From Nannocystis exedens (GTDB lineage Bacteria; Myxococcota_A; Polyangia; Nannocystales; Nannocystaceae), in the NCBI RefSeq assembly GCF_002343915.1, contig NZ_NETK01000001.1, positions 10,316,001 to 10,380,000 on the forward strand: a DNA stretch of 64,000 nucleotides. Direction: 5' to 3'. The translations under genes and the position numbers were made by a program. Under the pieces are notes generated by a model. That model was not told the DNA's origin and made no database searches. It was given only the letters and a program-made list of their open reading frames with translations. Positions within the stretch are counted from its first letter, which is position 1. Every line of letters starts with the position of its first letter. Of this stretch, positions 43,211 to 51,833 are shown one piece after another.

Positions 43211-43597
43211 GTGTGCCACAGCGCGCTGCTGTGGGCGGCGGCGCTCCTCACGCTCGGGTGCGCCGCCCGGTCCGGCTGGGAGCGGACCGAGGCGCGGGCC
43301 TGCCGCCCGGCCGATCCCCCGCGGATCTGCGTGCGCGGCGAGCCCGACCGGGCCCTGGTGGTCCGCGCCGGCGGCACGGCGCTGGTGCCCGGCGAGTGCG
43401 CGTCGTCGCCCCGCCGCCGCGGGGGGCCGCTCCGCGTGACCGCCGAGGACGGCCGCACCGGGGCGACCGACTCCCGCTGGCTGCGGACCCGCCGCGGCGC
43501 GACGACCCGGATCACGGCGACGCCGGCGGCGAAGCCGAAGGTGATCGCCCGCGACCGCTGCACGGGACAGGTCGAAACGAACAGGCCTGAAGAGTAG
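43211..43597 (+). CDS. small lipoprotein, function unknown
   Basis: 128 residues from the GTG at 43211. The signal LLWAAALLTLGC gives a lipobox near residue 17. The mature part is Arg/Thr-rich (RTGATDSRWLRTRRGATTRIT) with three further cysteines. No family is recognised. The last dozen residues (TGQVETNRPEE) and the TAG stop are encoded by a 14-bp array, so the native end of the protein may have been earlier. Confidence 0.55.
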   Translation: MCHSALLWAAALLTLGCAARSGWERTEARACRPADPPRICVRGEPDRALVVRAGGTALVPGECASSPRRRGGPLRVTAEDGRTGATDSRWLRTRRGATTRITATPAAKPKVIARDRCTGQVETNRPEE

Positions 43598-43648
43598 GGG
43601 TCGAAGGAGCATGTCCGAAGGGACATGCTCCTCGGGACACGGCGACCC
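43565..43648. repeat. 14-bp palindromic repeat array, 6 units, with compensated hairpin
   Basis: Units start at 43565, 43579, 43593, 43607, 43621 and 43635, all in perfect phase. Units 43607 and 43621 form a 12-bp perfect stem with a GAAG loop (43605-43616 with 43621-43632). Their deviations from the core, gagcatgtcc and ggacatgctc, compensate each other. Confidence 0.92.
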
Positions 43649-43906
43649 GGGGCGAGCGGCGCCGCGTCCCGGGGGGGTGTCCTCGACGAGGAACCGACGG
43701 TCCAGGCAGGGCGGCGCCGGCCGGCGCGTGAGATGTCCCCAGGGACAGGAGCTCGGCACCCGGGTCTCCGGGCGCCAGGCCGAGCAGCGGTGGCCGGCGC
43801 GTGGGATGTCCTCAGGGACAGGGGCTCGCCCGAGCGAGCCGGCGCGCCGGGCCGAGCGGCGTCGGCCGGCGTGAGGATGTCCCCGGGGACAGGCGCTCGG
43901 GGCGGC
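43598..43906. other. 309-bp gap made of repeats
   Basis: The gap contains the rest of the array at 43565-43648, then three copies of a 71-73-bp segment, each with one 14-bp pair. I see no gene. Confidence 0.6.
43710..43903. repeat. three ~72-bp direct repeats each carrying a 14-bp pair
   Basis: Pairs lie at 43729/43743, 43802/43816 and 43873/43887, separated by 73 and 71 bp. The flank ggccggcg(c)gt is shared by all three. The spacers between copies have diverged much more than the pairs. Confidence 0.8.
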
Positions 43907-44776
43907 TCACAGGCCGGGGAGGGCGGCCTGGTAGGCGTTGCGGAGCTTGTTCGTCAGCGGACCCTCGTTGCCGGCGGCGACCGGGAAGCCGTCGAGGGTG
44001 GTGACGGCGATCGGGCCGCGCACGGAGGAGGTCAAGAACACCTCGTCGGCGGCGCGCAGGTCGAACGGGTGGAGCGACGACTCGTGGGCGGGGATCGCCA
44101 GCGCGCCGGCGAGGTCGAGCACGGCGGCGCGGGTGATGCCGGGCAGGATGCCGTCGGAGACCGGCGGGGTGAACAGGACGCCGTTCAGGACCGCGAACAC
44201 GTTGCTGGTGGCGCCCTCGGCGACGAGGCCGGCGGGGTTGATGAGGACGGCCTCGTCGTCGCCGGCGGCCAGCGCCTGGCGCAGGGCCTGGATGTTGGGC
44301 AGGTAGTTGGCGGTCTTGAACGTCGGGTCGAGCGCGCTGGCGGGGGCGCGGGTGACGTCGACGATCCGGGCCCGCAGGCCGCGGGCGTAGCCGGCCTCGT
44401 CGGGCAGGTCGAGCGGGACGGCCAGCACCGCGAGGGTCGGCGTGAGCGCCTTCCGCGGGTCGAGCATCAGCGGGGCGACGCCGCGGGTGACGACGATCCG
44501 CACGACGCTGTCGGCGTTGCCGGTCTCGCCGTGGGTGAGGTCGACGAACGCGCGCAGCTCGTCGTCGGACCAGGGCAGGTCGAGGCCGATGCCGGCGGCG
44601 CTGCGGCGCAGACGGGCGGTGTGGGCGCCCCACGCGACCGGGCGGCCGCCGGCGGTCCGCAGGGTCTCGAACACGGCGTCGCCGAACAAGAACCCGCGGT
44701 CGAGCACGGGCACGGCCGCCTCGGCGGGGTCGAGGGGGCGGCCGATGGTGGACAGGTAGACGCGGGATGCGGGCAT
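43907..44776 (-). CDS. aminotransferase class IV (branched-chain or D-amino acid type)
   Basis: 289 residues. PVLDRGFLFGDAVFETLRT, the PLP-lysine region DPTFKTANYLPNIQALRQA, AEGATSNVFAV and SDGILPGITRAAVLDLA are fold-type IV signatures shared by IlvE, D-alanine transaminase and aminodeoxychorismate lyase. Substrate preference cannot be decided by eye. The start ATG (complement of 44774-44776) falls in a 14-bp unit. It follows the glycosyltransferase gene on the same strand, with 60 bp of array between. Confidence 0.88.
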   Translation of the reverse strand: MPASRVYLSTIGRPLDPAEAAVPVLDRGFLFGDAVFETLRTAGGRPVAWGAHTARLRRSAAGIGLDLPWSDDELRAFVDLTHGETGNADSVVRIVVTRGVAPLMLDPRKALTPTLAVLAVPLDLPDEAGYARGLRARIVDVTRAPASALDPTFKTANYLPNIQALRQALAAGDDEAVLINPAGLVAEGATSNVFAVLNGVLFTPPVSDGILPGITRAAVLDLAGALAIPAHESSLHPFDLRAADEVFLTSSVRGPIAVTTLDGFPVAAGNEGPLTNKLRNAYQAALPGL

Positions 44777-44853
44777 AATTTCAGAACATGTCGGTTGAGA
44801 CAGGGTGAATGGGACAGGGTGAAACGGGCATGTCCTTCAGGACCGGCGGAGGA
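44771..44853. repeat. 14-bp palindromic repeat array, 5 units, between two genes
   Basis: Units start at 44784, 44798, 44812, 44826 and 44840 in exact phase, with a sixth 13 bp earlier at 44771. The array holds the aminotransferase start at one end. The glycosyltransferase stop at the other (44837-44839) is exactly the last three bases of unit 44826. Confidence 0.92.
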
Positions 44854-45574
44854 ATCGGAGGCGGAGGCACAGGCCGACGGCCTCGAGGGCGATCGCGGGG
44901 GTCATCTTCGACGCGCCGCGCTCGCGGTCGGGGAACACGATCGGCAGCTCGCGGGCGCGCCGACCGGCGCGCACGAGGCGGTACTTCATCTCGATCTGGA
45001 AGCCGTAGCCGCTGGCGGCCACGGCGCCGCGATCGAGGGCGGCGAGGGCGGCGCGGCCGTAGCAGACGAACCCGGCGGTCGGGTCGCGCAGGCCGAGGCC
45101 GAGGACGGTGCGGGCGTAGAGGCCGCCGCCGCGCGACAGCAGGCGCCGCCCGAAGCTCCATCCGCGGGTGCCGCCGCCCGCCACGTAGCGCGAGCCGATC
45201 GCGAAGTCGGCGCCGCCCTCGCCGACGGCGGCGAGCAGACCCGGCAGATACGCGGGGTCGTGCGAGAAGTCGGCGTCCATGGTGATGATGTGGGTGAAGT
45301 CGTGCGGATGCTGCAGGGCCCAGTCGATGCCCGCGAGGTACGCGCGGCCGAGGCCCTCCTTGGCGGTGCGGTGGAGGACGTGGACGCGGGCGTCGGCCGC
45401 GGCGAGGCCGTCGGCGAGCTCACCGGTGCCGTCAGGGCTGCCGTCGTCGATGATGAGCACGCGCGCGTCGGGCAGCGCGGCGAGGATCGCCGCGGTGATC
45501 GGTTCGACGTTGTCCCGCTCGTTGTAGGTGGGGAGCAGGACGAGCGGGCGTGGGCGACTGTCGGCGACGCTCAT
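44837..45574 (-). CDS. polyprenol monophosphomannose synthase-like glycosyltransferase (GT2)
   Basis: 245 residues. LLPTYNERDNVEPIT, VLIIDDGSPDGTGELA, HIITMDADFSHDP (DxD) and FVCYGRAALAALDRGAVAASGYGFQIEMKYR followed by RERGASKM match bacterial Dpm1/Ppm1-type enzymes. It makes polyprenyl-phosphate mannose or a similar sugar donor at the membrane; there is no C-terminal membrane domain. Divergent from the PilZ gene. Its stop codon is the TCA that ends a repeat unit. Confidence 0.9.
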   Translation of the reverse strand: MSVADSRPRPLVLLPTYNERDNVEPITAAILAALPDARVLIIDDGSPDGTGELADGLAAADARVHVLHRTAKEGLGRAYLAGIDWALQHPHDFTHIITMDADFSHDPAYLPGLLAAVGEGGADFAIGSRYVAGGGTRGWSFGRRLLSRGGGLYARTVLGLGLRDPTAGFVCYGRAALAALDRGAVAASGYGFQIEMKYRLVRAGRRARELPIVFPDRERGASKMTPAIALEAVGLCLRLRFLRRS

Positions 45575-45686
45575 GGCAAGCAAGGGCGGGGAGGCGAAGG
45601 CACGGGAGGCGCGGGCGGCAGGGAAGGCGGCCGGCGCAGAGTACCTCGCGCCGGCGCAGGGTTGCGAGGCCGCGCGCGGGACTGCT

Positions 45687-46334
45687 ATGGTGTCGCCCGC
45701 CCAGGTTGCCACGGTGCGACGGATCCGCTGCCATTACGCGTCCGGAGAGGCCTTCGCGGCGGCGCTGCGCGCGGCCGGGGACGAGCAGGCGCTTCAGGTC
45801 TTCACGACCGAGCGCTTCGAGCCCGGCGAAGAGGTGCTCGCGGAGGTGTTCTTCACCGGAATGAACGGGAAGATGCTGATCCGCGCGATCGGCAAGAAGT
45901 GGCACATGGCGCGGCCGCGCCTCCGGGTCCGCGCGGGGGGGGTGCTGCGCTGCTCGGGGAGCGAGTGGCGCAAGCTGCAGTTTCTCCGCGAGGTGGCCCT
46001 CGGGAAGGCGACGATGGCGCCGCGCCGCCGGCACCTGCGCCAGCCGGTCCTGGTCGAGATCCGCTGGCGCCGCAGCGACGCCAGCGACCTCCTGCCGGCG
46101 ACGATCTCGGAGATCTCCGAGGCGGGGGCGCTGCTCCTGACCGACGCGGGGCTCACGCTCGGCGAGGAGATCATCATCGAGATCACGACCCCGGGCGGGG
46201 CTCGACCGCTCGAGCTGACGTCGATCGTGCGCAACACCCGGGGCCCCGAGGGCGTCGGCGTGGAGTTCCTGCGCCGCAACTCCGGCGGGCTGACGCGGAT
46301 CCGCGAGGTCATCCGCCGCCTCGTGGACCAGTGA
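45687..46334 (+). CDS. PilZ domain protein
   Basis: 215 residues from the ATG at 45687. An N-terminal domain of about 110 residues (with TTERFEPGEEVLAEVFFTGMNGKMLIRAIG) precedes a PilZ domain. RRRHLRQPVLVEIRW provides the RxxxR motif, and ATISEISEAGALLLTD the (D/N)xSxxG-like motif, here ISEAG. It should bind cyclic di-GMP, though the first position of the second motif is Glu-Ile-Ser rather than Asp. The target process is unknown. Confidence 0.85.
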   Translation: MVSPAQVATVRRIRCHYASGEAFAAALRAAGDEQALQVFTTERFEPGEEVLAEVFFTGMNGKMLIRAIGKKWHMARPRLRVRAGGVLRCSGSEWRKLQFLREVALGKATMAPRRRHLRQPVLVEIRWRRSDASDLLPATISEISEAGALLLTDAGLTLGEEIIIEITTPGGARPLELTSIVRNTRGPEGVGVEFLRRNSGGLTRIREVIRRLVDQ

Positions 46335-46384
46335 GCCCGATGGGACAGGTCCGTTCGCGCATGGTCTTCGGGACAGCCCTCGCG
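46329..46384. repeat. 14-bp palindromic repeat, 3 units, after the PilZ gene
   Basis: Units are 46343 (ggacaggtccgttc), 46357 (gcgcatggtcttcg) and 46371 (ggacagccctcgcg), preceded in phase by a weak unit at 46329 that contains the PilZ stop. Confidence 0.75.
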
Positions 46385-46636
46385 CGGCTGCGGTCGCTCG
46401 CGGGCGGGGCGGCGGGAGCAGAGCGCGGCGGGGCGCGGCGGCCGAGCGGCGTGGAGACGCGGAGCGGGCCGGCGGAGTCCGGCGAGCGGGCGGGAGCCGC
46501 GGACGGCGGCGGGGCGCGGCGGTCGAGCGGCGGGGAGACGTGGAGCGGGCCGGCGGAGTCCGGCGAGCGGGCGGGAGCTGGGGAGCGCGGCGCAGCGCGG
46601 CGGTCGGGGCGCGGCGCTGGCTGGCTTTTGGGGCAG
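46335..46636. other. 302-bp gap holding two kinds of repeat
   Basis: After the 14-bp units come about 2.3 copies of an 80-bp GC-rich direct repeat starting cggcggggcgcggcgg (near 46427 and 46507, third partial near 46587). A frame is open across it but the composition is not protein-like. No gene is called. Confidence 0.55.
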
Positions 46637-46672
46637 GTGCGATGGGGCATGTGCTCGGGGGCAGTCGCGCTG
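46631..46672. repeat. 14-bp palindromic repeat, 3 units, supplying a start codon
   Basis: Units are 46631 (gggcaggtgcgatg), 46645 (gggcatgtgctcgg) and 46659 (gggcagtcgcgctg). The ATG at 46649 and the upstream GTG at 46637 lie within them, as do the first signal-peptide codons. Confidence 0.8.
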
Positions 46673-48073
46673 GCGCTCGGCTGCGGGCCGCCGGCGGTCG
46701 AGGTGCTGCCGGGGGTGAAGGCCGACCTGGGCGCGGGGGCGCCGAGCGCGGGCGGGGAGCCGACGCCGGCGCGCGCGGAGGGCGACTGCGCCGGGCTGGC
46801 GGCGGCCGCCGCCGCGGGCTCGGGCGAGGACGCGGTGCTGCTCGTTTGGACATGTCCGGAGGTGCAGGCCAGCCCGGCGGCGCTGCGGGCGGCGCTGCTG
46901 CAGGCGGGCAGCCCGGCCGAGGCGGCCGCGCTGGCGCCCAAGCTGGCGGCGGCGCCCGATCTGGCCGGCCTGGCCCGGCTGGCGGCGATCGACCGCCCGG
47001 CGACGGGCTCGCTGAACCCGGCGGAGGCGCCCGATCCGGTGACCGCGGTGGTGAGCCCGATCGACGAGGCGGTGCTCGGCGGGGTGCTGCGGGCGATCGG
47101 GGCCCAGACGGCGAGCGGGCTGACGCACGAGCAGCGGACCCGCGCGGCGGCGCTGCTGGCCCGGGTCTATCGCGAGGCGCTGGCGCAGCTGGGGCTGCCG
47201 CCGGAGCAGCCGCTGCCGCCGTTCGGGCGCCTGCTGGCCGGCCGCTTCCTGCACTTCGGGCGCGGGTTCTGCCAGACGTACTGGCAGCGGCGCGTGGCCG
47301 GGCTCGAGCAGTTGTTCGCGGCGACCGAGGACGAGCTGATGCGGGTGATGCTGGCGGTCGAGCGCACGGCCCACGCCGGCGACGACGCGCTGCTGGCGGT
47401 CGAGCGCCAGCGGGCCCGCCGCTACCTGCAGGGCAGCGGGGTGGCGGAGCGGCTGAAGTCGCGCGGGGTGGCGCAGACGCCCGAGGCCCTGCTGCCGCTG
47501 CCGAACGAGCTCGATCGCCTGGTCGACCACGGGTTCGTCGAGCTGGCGCTGCAGCGGGCGCTGTTCCTCGCGGGCGAGCAGCCGGCGCCGTTCGGGCTGG
47601 CGCCGGTGATCGAGTCGCTGCAGGCGATCCTGAGCCAACGCGACCTCGGCGAATTCCAGGCGCTGCTCGAGCGCAGGATCGCGGAGGCGCGCAAGCTCGA
47701 GCCGCCGCCGCCGGAGCAGGGGACGCGCGAGTGGCCGGTGCGCGCGCCGTGGAGCTGGAGCGACGCGGGCACGGTGGCGTCGGCGGCGGAGGCGATGTGC
47801 GAGGAGGCCGACGGCGCCCAGGGCACCGCCCGCCAGCGCGGGCTGTGGCGCGCCGTGCTGGCCCTGCGCGACCGGCCCGACGCGTGCCGCGAGCTGCTGC
47901 GCCGGGCGCAGAACGGGCTGGCGGCGCGGCTGGCGAGGGCCGTGCTCGACCGCCTCGACGACGACAGCCTGGCGGGGCTGCGCACGCGCGCCGCGGCGCG
48001 CGAGGCCGGCGAGGCGCAGGTCCGGCGAGCGTTCGCGCTGGCGAGCCGCGACGCGGGGCTGCTGCCGCGCTGA
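46637..48073 (+). CDS. large lipoprotein, function unknown
   Basis: 478 residues from the GTG at 46637; the ATG at 46649 would give 474. The signal MRWGMCSGAVALALGC ends in a lipobox. The mature part is Ala/Leu/Arg-rich and helical with no recognisable catalytic motif; one segment (RFLHFGRGFCQTYWQRR) looks conserved. It might be a helical-repeat scaffold. The start codons and signal-peptide codons derive from 14-bp repeat units. A further repeat pair is at 46848. The frame stays open far upstream, but that sequence is repetitive. Confidence 0.6.
   Translation: MRWGMCSGAVALALGCGPPAVEVLPGVKADLGAGAPSAGGEPTPARAEGDCAGLAAAAAAGSGEDAVLLVWTCPEVQASPAALRAALLQAGSPAEAAALAPKLAAAPDLAGLARLAAIDRPATGSLNPAEAPDPVTAVVSPIDEAVLGGVLRAIGAQTASGLTHEQRTRAAALLARVYREALAQLGLPPEQPLPPFGRLLAGRFLHFGRGFCQTYWQRRVAGLEQLFAATEDELMRVMLAVERTAHAGDDALLAVERQRARRYLQGSGVAERLKSRGVAQTPEALLPLPNELDRLVDHGFVELALQRALFLAGEQPAPFGLAPVIESLQAILSQRDLGEFQALLERRIAEARKLEPPPPEQGTREWPVRAPWSWSDAGTVASAAEAMCEEADGAQGTARQRGLWRAVLALRDRPDACRELLRRAQNGLAARLARAVLDRLDDDSLAGLRTRAAAREAGEAQVRRAFALASRDAGLLPR
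46848..46875. repeat. 14-bp palindromic repeat pair in lipoprotein CDS
   Basis: Units are 46848 (ggacatgtccggag) and 46862 (gtgcaggccagccc), encoding WTCPEVQAS. Confidence 0.6.
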
Positions 48074-48089
48074 ACGAAAGGGCCGCGGC

Positions 48090-48250
48090 GCGAGAGCGCA
48101 GGGCCGCGTCGAACGCACGAGCGCGAGGGCGCCGGGCGAGGTCGCGTCGAGCCGGGGTCGACCGCGAGCGCGAGGGCGCCGGGCGGGGCCGCGTCGAGCA
48201 GGGAGCGAGCGTGAGAGCGAGGGGGCCGAGCGGGGTCGCGTCGAGCCGGG
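48090..48250. repeat. 46-48-bp GC-rich direct repeats
   Basis: The segment gagcgcgagggcgccgggcg with the following gtcgcgtcgagccggg recurs from about 48119, 48165 and 48213, with a shorter relative near 48092. It directly abuts a 14-bp array. Confidence 0.7.
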
Positions 48251-48255
48251 GAAAC

Positions 48256-48311
48256 GAGCATGTTTTAAAGGGCATGTCTCGATGGGCATGTCCATCGGTG
48301 CAGGTGAAGAG
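48256..48311. repeat. 14-bp palindromic repeat array, 4 units
   Basis: Units are 48256 (gagcatgttttaaa), 48270 (gggcatgtctcgat), 48284 (gggcatgtccatcg) and 48298 (gtgcaggtgaagag), in exact phase. Confidence 0.9.
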
Positions 48312-48400
48312 TCACTGCGCTTCGAGGGCGCTCGCCCGCAGACCCACGGCGGGTCGGGCGCGGTGCGGTCGTGCAGGGCCACGGTCGCGTGCGTCGCGAA

Positions 48401-48456
48401 GGACATGTCTTTGTGGACATGCCCATGAGAACATGTTTATGAGAGCATGTCCTGAA
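48401..48456. repeat. 14-bp palindromic repeat array, 4 units
   Basis: Units are 48401 (ggacatgtctttgt), 48415 (ggacatgcccatga), 48429 (gaacatgtttatga) and 48443 (gagcatgtcctgaa), in exact phase. Confidence 0.92.
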
Positions 48457-48567
48457 GTTGGAGATGGGCCCCGGCGGAGGCTCGCGAGTGCGGGCCCCTC
48501 GGCGAGCCGGTCGTGCGCGCAGGCGCGCTAAACGGGCGGCGAGCGGCTGTGGTAGGCTCGCGGCGGC

Positions 48568-51500
48568 GTGATCCCCGAGAGCGTCGATCCGCGGAACCGC
48601 GACGGGCATGCGAGCTCGGAGGCCACGCTGCCCGGCTCGCCCTCGCCCGCGGGCGACGAAGACACGCCCGCTCCGACCGGGGACGAGGCGACGCTGGCCG
48701 GCTCGGACGCGCCTTCGGGGGTCGCGGACACGCTGGCGGCGCGCGGGGACGAGGCGACGCTGGCCGCGGGCGGGCCGCCCGGAGGTCGCACCGGCTCGGC
48801 GCTGCGCCGCGGCGATCTGGTGGGTCGCTACGTGGTGCTCGACCGCCTCGGCGCGGGCGGCATGGGGGTGGTGTTCGCGGCCTACGATCCGGAGCTCGAT
48901 CGCAAGGTGGCGCTGAAGCTGTTGCGGACGGCCGGCGAGCGCGGCAGCGCGACGGCGCGGGCGCGGCTGGTCCGCGAGGCGCAGGCGATGGCCCGGCTGA
49001 CCCACCCGAACGTGGTGACGGTCCACGACGTCGGGACGCTCGGCGACGACGTGTGGGTGGCGATGGAGTTCGTGCGCGGGGTGACGCTGCGCCGCTGGCT
49101 GACGGCGGCGCCGCGACCGTGGCGAGCGGTGGTGGCGGTGGCGATGGAGGTCGGCCGCGGGGTGGCGGCGGCCCACGCGGCCGGGCTGGTGCACCGCGAT
49201 CTGAAGCCCGACAACGTGATGGTGGCCGACGACGGCCGCGTGCTGGTGATGGACTTCGGGCTGGCGCGATCGATCGCCGAGGCGCAACCCGAGGCCGAGA
49301 CCGAGCCGGCGCCGGCGCCGAGGCAGGCGACGTCGCTGGAGCGGACGCGCGCCGGCGATCTGCTGGGGACGCCGGCGCCGAGGCAGGCGCCGTCGCTGGA
49401 GCTGACGCGCGCCGGCGATCTGCTGGGGACGCCGGCGTACATGGCCCCGGAGCAGCTGCTGGGGCTGCCGACCGACGCCCGCACGGACCAGTTCAGCTTC
49501 TGCGTGATGCTGTGGGAGGCGCTGTACGGGGTGCGGCCGTTCGCGGGCGACACGCTGGTGACGCTGACGTACGCGCTGACGCAGGGGCCGCCGCCGACGG
49601 CGCCGCGCAACTCGGCGGTGCCGCGGTGGGTGCGGCGGGTGGTCGAACGCGGGGTGGCGCGCGAACCGGACCAGCGCTGGCCGTCGATGGCGGCGTTGCT
49701 GACGGCGCTGGGGCGCGATCCGTCGCGCAGCCGGTGGGGGCTCGCGGCGGTGGCGACGGTGGCGATCGCGGGGATGACCGGGTTCGGGTTCACGGCGCTG
49801 ACGGAGCAGCGGGCGCGCAGCGGCTGCGCGGCGGCGGCGGGGTCGATCGACGCGATGTGGTCGCAACGGGCCGAGGCTGCTGCGGCGGGGCTGGCCGCGG
49901 CGGCGCCGTACGGGGCCGACACGTGGGCGCGGGTCGAGCCGCGGCTCGCTCGCTGGCGCGACGCGTGGCACGAGACGCGCGAGCAGCTGTGCGTGGCGGC
50001 GGAGGTGGAGGAGACGCTGACGCCGGCGAATCACGCGGCGGCGATCGAGTGCCTGGCGGAGCGACGCGCGGGGCTCGAGCTGGCGCTCGAGCTGTTCGCG
50101 GCGGCGGACGCGGAGGTGGTGCAGCGGGCGGTGTCGCTGGCGACGTCGCTGGCGGCGCCGGCGGCGTGCGCCGAGGCGCGCGCGAGCGGTCCGGTCAACG
50201 AGCGCGGCGATCCGGCGGCGAGGCAGGCGGCGCGGTCGAAGCTGGCGCGAGCGCAGGGCCTGCAGGCAGCGGGTCGCTACGCGGAGGGGTTGGCGCTGGC
50301 GCGTGCGGTGGCAGAGGCGGCGCGGACGGCCGCGTGGCCGGCGATCGAGGCGGGGGCGCGGATCGAGGCGGGGGTGCTGGCGGGGCGCGTGACGCAGCTC
50401 GAGCCGGCGCGCCGCGAGCTCGAGCGGGCCTTTCGGATCGCCGGCGCGGCGGGGCTCGACGCGATCACGGCCGACGCGGCGCTCGAGCTGACGTCGCTGG
50501 CGCACCTGTTGGCGCGGCCGGCGGAGGCGTACGCGTGGGAGCGCACGGCGGAGATGTTGCTGGTGCGGCTCGGGGAGGCGGAAGGTCCGCGCGCGGCCCG
50601 ACTGGCGGGGATCCGCGGGGCGGCGCTCCACGACGCGGGGATGTTCGAAGCGGCGCAGGCGGAGTACGAGCGCATGCTGGCGCTGCAGCAGGCGACGCTC
50701 GGGCTGGACCACCCCGAGCTGGCGGTGCCGTTGAGCTCGCTGGCGATGATCCGCAGCCTGCGCGGCGACCTCGACGGGGCGGAGGCGCTGCACCGGCAGG
50801 CGCTGGCGCTGAGCGAGGCGGCGCTCGGTCCGTCGCACCCGTACGTCGGCGCGAGCCTGCTCAACCTGGGGACGCTGGCGGTGCGCCGCGGCGAGGTCGC
50901 GGAGGCGGAGCGGCTGGCCCGCCGCGCGCTCGAGCTGCTGACGGCGGCCCACGGGGACGAGTCGCTGGCGCTGACGGCGGCGATCAACAACCTCGCCGAT
51001 CTGGCGCAGCGCGACGGTCGCTCGGCGGAGGCGCTGGTGCTGCACCGCCGCAACCTCGAGCTGTACGAGCGCGTGCTCGGGCCGGAGCACCCCGACCTGG
51101 CGGCGACGCTCGGCAACCTCGGGGCGACGCACCACCTGCTCGGCGAACACGCGGAGGCGCGGCGCTTCTACACGCGGGCGATCGCGGTGCTCGAGGCGGC
51201 GTACGGGCCCGAACACGCCGACCTGGCCCAGCCGCTGAGCAACCTGGCGCTGCTCGAGGAGGACACGGGCCGGCCGGAGGCGGCGCGGCCGCTGTACCTG
51301 CGGGCGCTGGCGATCGAGGAGCGCGCGCGCGGGCCGGGCCACGCGGCGGTCGCCGAGGTGCTGCTGTCGCTGGCCGACATCGAGCTGACCGCCGGGCGCC
51401 CCGCCGCGGCGCTGCCGAACCTCGAGCGCGCGCTGGCGATCGGCGAGCGCCTGGCGCAGTCGGACGAGGAGCTGGCGCCGACCCGCCTGGCGCTGGCGCA

Positions 51501-51639
51501 GGTGCTGGGCGAGACCGGAGGCGACCGGGCGCGCGCGCAGCAGCTGGCCCGGCTGGCCCGCGGCGGCTTCGCGGCGGCCGGCGACGCGGAGGCGCTGGCG
51601 GAGGCGGATGCGTGGCTGCAGCGGCACGCGAAGCGGTGA
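48568..51639 (+). CDS. Ser/Thr protein kinase with TPR domain
   Basis: 1023 residues from the GTG at 48568. A low-complexity acidic start of about 80 residues leads to a complete kinase domain: LGAGGMGVVFAAYD, VALKLL, HRDLKPDN near 207, MDFGLAR near 230 and GTPAYMAPEQ. One membrane segment near 392-412 (WGLAAVATVAIAGMTGFGF) is followed by an extracytoplasmic TPR array of about 10 repeats (LNLGTLAVRRGEVAEAERL and similar), typical of myxobacterial kinases. The activation segment contains a 20-residue tandem duplication (see 49311-49430). It converges on another kinase of the same design. Confidence 0.92.
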   Translation: MIPESVDPRNRDGHASSEATLPGSPSPAGDEDTPAPTGDEATLAGSDAPSGVADTLAARGDEATLAAGGPPGGRTGSALRRGDLVGRYVVLDRLGAGGMGVVFAAYDPELDRKVALKLLRTAGERGSATARARLVREAQAMARLTHPNVVTVHDVGTLGDDVWVAMEFVRGVTLRRWLTAAPRPWRAVVAVAMEVGRGVAAAHAAGLVHRDLKPDNVMVADDGRVLVMDFGLARSIAEAQPEAETEPAPAPRQATSLERTRAGDLLGTPAPRQAPSLELTRAGDLLGTPAYMAPEQLLGLPTDARTDQFSFCVMLWEALYGVRPFAGDTLVTLTYALTQGPPPTAPRNSAVPRWVRRVVERGVAREPDQRWPSMAALLTALGRDPSRSRWGLAAVATVAIAGMTGFGFTALTEQRARSGCAAAAGSIDAMWSQRAEAAAAGLAAAAPYGADTWARVEPRLARWRDAWHETREQLCVAAEVEETLTPANHAAAIECLAERRAGLELALELFAAADAEVVQRAVSLATSLAAPAACAEARASGPVNERGDPAARQAARSKLARAQGLQAAGRYAEGLALARAVAEAARTAAWPAIEAGARIEAGVLAGRVTQLEPARRELERAFRIAGAAGLDAITADAALELTSLAHLLARPAEAYAWERTAEMLLVRLGEAEGPRAARLAGIRGAALHDAGMFEAAQAEYERMLALQQATLGLDHPELAVPLSSLAMIRSLRGDLDGAEALHRQALALSEAALGPSHPYVGASLLNLGTLAVRRGEVAEAERLARRALELLTAAHGDESLALTAAINNLADLAQRDGRSAEALVLHRRNLELYERVLGPEHPDLAATLGNLGATHHLLGEHAEARRFYTRAIAVLEAAYGPEHADLAQPLSNLALLEEDTGRPEAARPLYLRALAIEERARGPGHAAVAEVLLSLADIELTAGRPAAALPNLERALAIGERLAQSDEELAPTRLALAQVLGETGGDRARAQQLARLARGGFAAAGDAEALAEADAWLQRHAKR
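49311..49430 (+). repeat. 60-bp tandem duplication in the kinase activation segment
   Basis: Bases 49311-49370 and 49371-49430 match except at a few positions, giving two copies of PAPRQAxSLExTRAGDLLGT. The second runs directly into PAYMAPEQ. Confidence 0.95.
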
Positions 51640-51645
51640 GCGTCG

Positions 51646-51673
51646 CCGGGCGTCCGAAAGGACATGCGACCTC
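51646..51673. repeat. single 14-bp palindromic unit after the kinase
   Basis: Unit 51660 (ggacatgcgacctc), with a weak predecessor at 51646 (cgggcgtccgaaag), begins 7-21 bp after the kinase stop. Confidence 0.5.
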
Positions 51674-51735
51674 GCCGGGCGGCGCCAGGGCGGACGCCGA
51701 CGCCGCGGCCACGGCGAGGCGACGGCGTCGCCGGC

Positions 51736-51833
51736 GCGCATCGCCGAGAGCGGATGTTCTCAGGAGCATGTCCTGATGAACATTTCTAGAAAGCCATGTC
51801 TTCGGCGACATGTCCTTCAGCGCCTGCGACTCA
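51736..51833. repeat. 14-bp palindromic repeat array, 7 units, between convergent kinases
   Basis: Units start at 51736, 51750, 51764, 51778, 51792, 51806 and 51820, all in exact phase. The stop of the minus-strand kinase (51831-51833) is the last three bases of the last unit. Confidence 0.92.

Larger units (their letters stand above)
48074..48567. other. 494-bp intergenic region dense in repeats
   Basis: It contains 46-48-bp GC-rich direct repeats (48090-48250), a four-unit 14-bp array (48256-48311), about 90 bp of unique sequence, a second four-unit array (48401-48456), and then about 110 bp before the kinase start. I see no gene. Confidence 0.6.

Noticed and set aside
43565..43648. CRISPR array
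   Set aside because: Spacers of 4 nt are far too short, cores are variable palindromes, and no cas gene is present.
46340..46636. N-terminal extension of the lipoprotein gene through the 80-bp repeats
   Set aside because: It would place about 100 repetitive residues before a clear lipoprotein signal sequence.
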